Shown here in pieces: positions 57,139-64,000 of a DNA stretch of 64,000 nt; position 1 is the stretch's first letter; each line of letters opens with the position of its first letter. The notes below the pieces were generated by a model. The model was given only the letters and a program-made list of their open reading frames with translations. It was not told where the DNA came from and ran no database searches. Source of the stretch: Nematopogon swammerdamellus (Eukaryota; Arthropoda; Insecta; Lepidoptera; Adelidae); the NCBI GenBank assembly GCA_946902875.1, contig OX336355.1:7647347-7711346 (forward strand), in the 5' to 3' direction. A program made the position numbers and the translations under genes.

Positions 57139-57455
57139 TTTTTTATGGGACCTGTCCTGGTTACGATTCCTACTACACCCCTGATGTCGGCCCGTAGCAC
57201 CTTGGTGAACTAGGTGCCATTCGGCTACACCGAATTGGTTGGAAAATATAAACTATTTACATAGCCACTTCGACTGACCTTCATTCAGTGCGGTGATACC
57301 AATCCGGACGCATTAAATCCTACCTCCTAGTAAGGTAAGAGGAGGACCTACAGTTTTTAAGTGGAATCCGAACCACCTCAAACAGTCTCAACGGTCGAAC
57401 GGACACCTATCCAGTTCCGACCGCACCCGGACGCACGTCCATCCATAACACCACA
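57139..57455 (-). repeat. Family B SINE, near full length
   Basis: Reverse complement of body and head (GGTCGAACGGACACCTATCC, CCGACCGCACCCGGACG). Confidence 0.7.
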
Positions 57456-57984
57456 AAGCTAAGCTGAGAAAACATTTCAGAAATTTTCCGAAATCTTACC
57501 TTTTTCTCAATCTTACAATGTTTAAAATGTTTAAATTTTTCAAAGTACTACACAATTATTCATCCAGACTTTGAAACAAAAATAAATTATTTGAACTTCA
57601 CAGAAATGTTCACAATAATTCGGAATCGGCCGGAATCGCACGCGTCGAGTGTGCTCTTAAAGAATCTTAACTGCTCAGCTGTTGTCTTGTTGGCTTTGAC
57701 CGTTTGACCGACATCTGTGTATTGCTTTTAAGACTTAAATTAAGTGGTAGGTTGTTATGGACCCACGCATACATCATAATTAATTACTTAGGCTTGCAAG
57801 CGTCATTCAAACACCATAGAACTTACGTCTAGTTATTCATGAAAGAGCAAGGCTAGCGGATCATGCTAGGAAAACAATTACACAATAAACTAATGCAATG
57901 TCTAATAAAGTTTTAAATTTACACTTTTCAGCTATGTTTCACACAATTTTGAAAAGAGGTGTAGACGTCGCCTGGATGTCTGGA

Positions 57985-58220
57985 ATCTTACTTGGTGGTA
58001 GGGTTTAACCCGCCCAGGTTGGTACCACCGCACTGAATGAAACGTCGGTCAAAACGGCTATGTAAATAGTTTGTGTTTTCCGACCAGTTCAGTGTAGCCG
58101 GCACGATCAAAGGGGGAAGCACTGACATGGCACCTAGTTCACCCGGTGTTATGGGCTGACATCACGGACGTTGTAGGTGATGTAGCCAACCGTGTCAGTT
58201 TCCATTAAAAAAAAAAAATG
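57985..58220 (+). repeat. Family B SINE, 5'-truncated
   Basis: CTTACTTGGTGGTAGGGTTT to TCAGTTTCCATT and poly(A). Almost the same as the 48788-49173 copy. Confidence 0.78.
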
Positions 58221-58368
58221 TAGGTGCCACCTGCGCAGCAAGGTGGCGCCATATTGGAACATTTGACAGACCGGTTGAGCGGATAAAGAATGTGCTCTGA
58301 GAGCACGGCTCCTATGGCCAGAGTTGGTACAAAATAAATTATACAGTTGTAAGTTACTTTTTATTAAC

Positions 58369-59381
58369 CTCTTGGCTTCAGGAAGGGCCGGCCGGCCCCC
58401 AAATCGCGTACATCCGTTGATATCAGGAAGGGTCGGCCGGCCCCATAAAAAAAATTATCGAAAAATATCGCTAATTGCGAGTTCTATGAATGTTTCTTAG
58501 GACAATGAATGAGAAGGACTGTCTGTACGGATAAACATCTTTGCCATTCTATATTGTATTGTATTGTTTATTGATCATTCATATGGCAGTTAGACTGCAC
58601 TCGAACTTGTCACAATTTGTTCTATCTAGTTCGAATACACCCAAGAAGAAGAACCGGTAAGAAACTTCGATGGGTATTTTTATTTTTATACATATTATTA
58701 CAAGTATTTTAGTGACTAGCCATATAATAACATCGCTTACAATCTATCGAAAACACAGACAAAAATTTTAATCGATAGATATGGTATAGCGCTTAAGAGA
58801 TCGTCACCGATTAGACATAACGGTGTGTGACTTCATGTACAGTAGTCATCATCACGCACACTTTCACACCGCTGCGTCTGATGCGATGTACGGCCCTTTT
58901 ATTGGTGGCATTGCTGTAGTGTTAGACTATGCCATATCTATCCATTTAAATCTTTGATAACACACATTAAAAATATACCCAGGTCTTGAGTAAAGAATTA
59001 TTTTGACAGCTGTAAATGTTTTTATACCTACGTAATCTCTGGTAGGATGATATACTGTTATTTAGAATATGTTATTTGCAAAGACATTAAATTTGAATAG
59101 TTTAATTTATAATCTACATACATGTCAATATATGATTGGAAAAGGATAATTCAGGAATTGTAAGTAGAAAAATGCGGAAAACAATTTGGGCGTGTTTTGC
59201 GTAAATCATGGAGTTCAAATAATCCATCTGTGCTTCTATATAAGTGAATCCACACTTGTATACCGTTTTGTGGGGAACTTCATTAGATGAACAAGAGCCC
59301 ATAGAGGTTAATGCACTGACTTCATTAGTTTACGAAATATTTGAGTTTATGTTGGCAGAAAATGTCAGGCAAGCCAAGAGG
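58369..59381. mobile_element. TTAA-flanked TIR element, 1,013 bp (piggyBac-like, non-autonomous)
   Basis: TTAA at 58365-58368 and 59382-59385; ends CCTCTTGGCTT and AAGCCAAGAGG. No transposase. The left end has a 20-bp internal repeat (CAGGAAGGGCCGGCCGGCCC, then CAGGAAGGGTCGGCCGGCCC). A LINE 3' end (family D) is nested at 58547-58735. Confidence 0.7.
58547..58735 (-). repeat. LINE 3' end (family D), nested
   Basis: Reverse complement of 51958-52133: TTATTGATCATTCATATGGC and GAAGAAGAACCGGTAAGAA. Confidence 0.65.
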
Positions 59382-60057
59382 TTAAACTTATTCGAAAATA
59401 TTTAAACATTATCAGATTGAATTTTTTTTTGGGGCAATAAAATATTTCTAAAATTCTAAAACATTTTATTTATTACCAAAGTAGTGGCCGACGGTGAAAC
59501 GGTTCAAATATTATATGAATCCATTTTATTTAGCAGTTACCACCCTTTATTTTTTATTGCTAATGATTGGCTTGGCCTTTAAGTATGTTATATTATTAAT
59601 GTTAATATTGATGGTTAGATAGATTAGAAATAGCAATGATTTCAATAAAAGTACTTATATATTATAATGTTTAAAAATAATACGGAATTTTTATATTATA
59701 AAATAAAAAAGGTAGAAAGAAGATTGCCTGTATTAATGTGATATTCTTATTATATAATGTTGTTTATAGTATAGCAGAACTGGCTTTTGCCCACAGCTCC
59801 GCTCGCAACATTGTCGAGTTTGAACGAAAGTTTCTGAACTACGTTTGACCGTAGCAGATTCACATTCGCAAACTTTTAAAAAAACATTAAAACATAGGAA
59901 AAGTAAAAAACAAAGCAAAATTTACATCTCTAAGTATACGAATGAAGAAAAAAAGAAACAAGAATGAAAACCGCATGTAAATCGGTTGAGTCGTTATCGA
60001 GTTTATAACGACTCGTTACGACTTGATTCGTTGACTGTATGTTGAAGTAGAGCAAGA

Positions 60058-60318
60058 TATACAGGGTGTTTGATGACTATATGTCAACAAGCAAACCAGG
60101 TACTCCTGAGCCTATTTGGAGCAAAAAAGTTAGATGACGTTGTGCTCTACGGTGAACTTTTTTTTTCTATACAAAACTAAATATTTTTATTTAGTTTTGT
60201 ATGGGGGAAAAAAAAAAAGTTCACCGTAGAGCAAAATGTCATGTAACTTTTTTGCTCCAAATAGGCTCAGGAGTTCCTGGTTTGCTTGTTGACCTATAGT
60301 CATCAAACACCCTGTATA
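60058..60318. mobile_element. Fold-back (palindromic) MITE, ~260 bp
   Basis: TATACAGGGTGTTTGATGAC at the left is inverted at the right (ATCAAACACCCTGTATA). Arms of about 120 bp (AGCAAACCAGG, GGCTCAGGAGT, TTCACCGTAGAGC) nearly match; short loop. Confidence 0.85.
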
Positions 60319-60734
60319 TTGTCATACTATGTTTAAATATTTTTATTTAAATTATACAGGGCTAATTTGTAAGTAAGTTAGATTATTTTGTATGAATAGG
60401 TCATAATCAGGGTACCGCAATAGACATATACAATAACTCTATACTAATAAATAATAATACCTATTATTCAAATTCACAAATGAAGCCACTATTTAAGTAG
60501 TGGGCTAAAATTTGGGTGCAATTTGCACCCTCGACAATTGTTTATTACCAAAGTTTCAGGTCTTATTTCACTATGCATTGTCTTTTTTTTTATTATTTGG
60601 TAGAAAAATGCAAAATTTTTAGTGACATTTAATTTTGTAGGACTCATCGAGCAATAGAGCACACCACTTGCTATTAAGATTGGACCTTTTAAAACTGAGT
60701 CACCGCTCCCCTCCCCGCTCAACCCCAGCAGTAG

Positions 60735-60940
60735 GTTCAATTACAAAAGGTCCAATCTTAATGAGAGAGTAGAGCAGCACAAATTGTTTCTTTGTCGCAC
60801 CGCTAGGGTGTGGAACAGTCTTCCGGCGAGTGTGTTTACCGAATCCTTTAACCTGGGTCTCTTCAAATGTTGCATTAACAGCCTAGACAACCTAGTCCGC
60901 AAATCTGCTGGCATGGCACCTAACTGAGAGTGGTTTCGCG
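60735..60940 (-). repeat. LINE 3' coding remnant
   Basis: Minus strand CRTARVWNSLPASVFTESFN, LGLFKCCINSLDNLV, MAPN stop. Typical C terminus of a LINE ORF2. Confidence 0.7.
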
Positions 60941-61124
60941 AGGAGAGGTGATTTTGGCTCTGTCGGCTGCACCATTGGCCTCCCGGCACAGCCACCCATG
61001 TTCGTTTACATAAAATAAATGAAATAATCTTTATAGCAACGCAACCAGGTTATATTTGTGCGCCTGTCACGTGGGTGGTCCCAAAAATATCGAACCTAAC
61101 AGAGAAAAAAAATGTTTTTTTAAT

Positions 61125-62148
61125 TTTTCACTTCTCGACATATTGTCGGCGATGTTCGATAGCTTCGATACCCTGTTTATAGTGAGAACCGTTGAGCTTC
61201 TCAAAATAGCCATCAATCGCCTACTCTACCTGTTCACTGTTGGCAAATATTTTATCCCTGAGCCATTATTTCAAGTTTGTAAAGAGGAAATAATCCGAGG
61301 GGGCCAAATCTGACGAATATGGTGCGTAAGGAATAAATTCGAACTTTAACTCATAGATTTTAGCCATCGCAATTACGGTTGTGTGAACTGGTGCATTGTC
61401 TTGATGAAACAAAATATTATTTTTTTCCAAATGCGGCCGCTTTTTCTTGATTTCATCATTCAAACGCAGCTATAAGTTCGCATAATACCTACTCGCCGTT
61501 CATTGTTTTGCCTTTTTGAAAATAATGAAAATTATCCCACGCGCATCCCGAAAAACTGATACCATGACCTTGCCAGCAGATAGAACTGTCTTTCTTAGCC
61601 TTCTTTGGAGCCGGTTCTCCCCTTTGAGTCCTTTGATTTAACTGTTATTTCGTCTCACGTGTGAAATGATGAACCCATGTCTCGTCCATTGTTACGAATC
61701 GATGCAAAAATGTGGCTTTATTATTGTGAAAAATCGCCAAACACCCGACTGAAACATCCTCACGCCGCTGTTTTCGTTCCATTGTGAGCAAATGCGGCAC
61801 CCATTTTGCGCACAGCTTTCTTATGTCCAAATTTTTATGCTCAGCAATTCTTGAAATACCTACCATATCTGATAGCTCGCGCACTTTCAGCCGACTGTCA
61901 TCCAATACTATTTTATGGATTTTCTTAACCATTTCTGGCGTGGTCACTTCATTTGGTCGACCACTGTGATGGTCGTCTTGGCAGCTCGTACAACCTTTGT
62001 TTACACTCTACCACCCAATATTTTACTGTCGTAAAGAATGGAGCAGACCAGACTCCCCGAGTTTAATCCAGCTCGGCTTTAATATTTGTTGGAGGTTTAC
62101 CTCTCAGGTAAAGTATTAAATCACATAAAGGTGACCAATTTTATCCAT
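61125..62148 (-). pseudogene. mariner-type transposase, broken
   Basis: The reading passes from an ATG at 62148 (MDKIGHL) through SGRPNEVTTPEMVKKIHKIV, MDETWVHHF (first Asp), HQDNAPVHT (second Asp) and YSSDLAPSDYF (third Asp, D34D type) to YVEK and a stop near 61125. Several frameshifts and stops interrupt it. Terminal inverted repeats were not confidently located. Confidence 0.85.
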
Positions 62149-62214
62149 GTTTAAAACTTCACCGAGAGTTCACAGTTTTATGCCTGACACAAAAAGAGCC
62201 TCGATCCTCGAGCC

Positions 62215-62433
62215 ACAAATGTTTATCCCGGCCGAGTTGATACCACCGCATGAATGAAACGTCGGTCAAAACGGCTATGTAAATAGTTCGGGTTTTCCGT
62301 CCAGTTCAGTGTAGCCGACATGAAATGAAGGGAAGCACTGACATGCACCTAGTTCACCCGGTGTTATGGGCTGACATCACGGATGTTGTAGGTGATAGAG
62401 CCAACCGTGTCAGTTTCCATAAAAAAAACGAAA
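62215..62433 (+). repeat. Family B SINE, 5'-truncated
   Basis: TATCCCGGCCGAGTTGATAC to TCAGTTTCCATAAAAAAA. Confidence 0.75.
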
Positions 62434-62439
62434 AAGAAA

Positions 62440-63560
62440 ATAGCGTAGCATATCCAAACGTAGCGCATTCTTTTTTTTTATTTAAATATATTTTATTTGT
62501 ACTTTCGAACGCAGTTTCTTCAAACAAGAACCGCCATTTATACGTCAGTTTGCGTCAGGGATGTTAGGTGCATGAGAATTCTCACGCACTTGTGAGAATT
62601 ACGCCTCCGACATGAGCTATGAGGCAGATGGTAGAAAGCATGAGAATTTCACGGACTGTGGTTCTGGTATCACAACACTTATGAATACCTACCAGAGGGC
62701 TCCAAAGAACTAGAATCCAGATTCCAGAGCCGTCAAAATCTCATTATAAGAAGGAGTTTCGCACGCAGGTCCGTTTTATCATGCATGTTATTTGCACTAA
62801 ACTGTAAAAATAATTTAAACAAATCTATTTTCATGCAATATTAGGATTATTTCTGACAGAACAAATCCGCATGAGAAGATTTTATCAGATATGAGAATTT
62901 TGGAACATCCGTACGAGAATTCATTATTAGCTGTCTAACATCCCTGGTTTGGGTACTTCTGGGACCACCCTGGTAGTTTACTAAAGATTTTTTCGCATAC
63001 GGAAATGTCAACAGCTTTCTCGATTGATACTCACCAATATATAATTGTATTTTGGTCTTATGATGGAATGAATGTACTTAGAAATGTTGCTCTGATTATT
63101 ATGGTCACCGATCAGCCTCAAAGCTATAAAGACACAAGTGCACAAGCAGCTCACGTCCACTCCACTTAAAATATTATAAAGAAGAAGCAGCATAAAATGT
63201 TTTTACTCTGTTAAATCGGCCCCTGATAGTGGTAAGTTTTATAAAAGAAAAATGTTTCATGACGTTGTGAAGCTGATCCAATTGAGTTTTTGTGTAAATT
63301 TGTGTGGTGCATAAAAACAATTGTACATATCCAACAATTTAATGATGTTTTATTTATTTTCCCCTCTCCTCCTCCTCCATTTTGAAATTTACAGCAATGT
63401 TCAGAATAGTTATGCTATAATATGTAATAGCTAGCTGTCCCCCTCAGCTTCGGTCGCGCTCGCTCGCACTGAGCGACACATATCCGTACTATAACCATCC
63501 GTTGGTGGTGATCAAACCGATCAGCTGGTGATCTAGCGTACGTCCTTCACCTTTGGGAGG
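62440..63560. other. No gene recognised
   Basis: AT-rich DNA; repeated TGAGAATT words at 62570-62940 suggest an old repeat. Confidence 0.4.
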
Positions 63561-63571
63561 AACCGCTTGAA

Positions 63572-64000
63572 GGGTACGGTGAATCCTTGGCAATTGGACT
63601 CGATATTGCTAAGTCATTTGACCGGGTCTGGCATAAAGCGCTTCTGGGCAAGCTGCCGGCGTACGAAATCCCCTCTGGCCTTGGTGACTGGGTCACAGAC
63701 TTCCTACATGGGCGTAGCATTCAGGTCCTCGTGGACGGCTGCTCGTCGGACGCCATGTCAGTGAATGCCGGTGTACCACAGGGTTCTGTTTTGTCTCCCA
63801 CGCTGTTTGTTCTGCATATCAATGATATGCTGCCACTCGGCAATATACATTGTTATGCAGACGACAGTACCTACGGCATACGGATCCTACATCAGTCACC
63901 CTTCAGCCGGACGGAACGTTGTGGACGAGAAGAGGCTAGCACTTGTGTCTGACTGAACTCGAGCAAACACTCCAGTCTATTGCCGAATGGGGCCGGAGCA
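63572..64000 (+). pseudogene. LINE reverse transcriptase fragment, runs off the window
   Basis: LDIAKSFDRVWHKALLGKLP, VNAGVPQGSVLSPTLFVLHI and CYADDS are RT motifs of the Jockey type, with the YADD catalytic pair. After YADDSTYG the match moves to another frame (AGRNVVDEKRLALVSD), so there is at least one frameshift. The 5' part is truncated at about 63570. Confidence 0.85.

Noticed and set aside
1..64000. CRISPR arrays, operons, bacterial promoters
   Set aside because: The DNA is eukaryotic; the tandem repeats have no spacer-repeat regularity of CRISPR.

Overview
The window looks like nuclear DNA of a lepidopteran (moth or butterfly). It is AT-rich and eukaryotic: GT-AG introns, AATAAA signals, many SINE, LINE and MITE copies, baculovirus-FP-like ORFs typical of lepidopteran transposons, and the short TAGGTAC-type runs common in that order. 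No prokaryotic, CRISPR or operon structure is present.

Layout. (1) 1-8861: a transposon ORF with an FP-type C-terminal domain (minus strand), then the 3' end of a multi-copy neuropeptide gene (plus strand). That gene has three 99-bp symmetric exons and a terminal exon. The peptide has two Cys near its N terminus and a Pro-amide (NPGKR) end, an architecture like calcitonin-type peptides. Several SINEs, a pair of palindromic MITEs and a LINE remnant follow. (2) 8866-36899: one giant LTR retroelement of about 28.0 kb, read on the minus strand. It has two co-linear LTRs of 4,919 bp that match wherever compared, TG...CA ends and a 4-bp GACG target duplication. In element order it carries a leader of about 9.1 kb, gag, a GGGAAAC -1 frameshift site with a potential pseudoknot, a Ty3/gypsy-like pol with a G-patch before the protease, two coiled-coil accessory ORFs in the env position (each behind a splice-acceptor-like sequence), and a repeat-rich 3' region. 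No ordinary tRNA primer site or polypurine tract adjoins the LTRs. (3) 36904-43875: a compact coding exon for a FRMD4/INAVA (CUPID-domain)-like protein on the minus strand, a 5'-truncated LINE, and a TIR element. (4) 43876-56158: an RBCK1/HOIL-1-type RBR E3 ubiquitin ligase on the plus strand. I reconstruct 11 coding exons that join in frame to 743 codons. One exon holds about 30 copies of a six-residue repeat. The first part of the IBR is followed by a tandem array of six further copies of its zinc-binding module. (5) 56159-64000: repeats, a TTAA-flanked TIR element, a fold-back element, a broken mariner transposase and the start of a LINE reverse transcriptase running off the window.

Two host genes (the neuropeptide precursor and RBCK1) are split into exons too short to appear as long ORFs; they were found by translating repeated or conserved segments and matching splice phases. 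Most other open frames are shadows or transposon debris.
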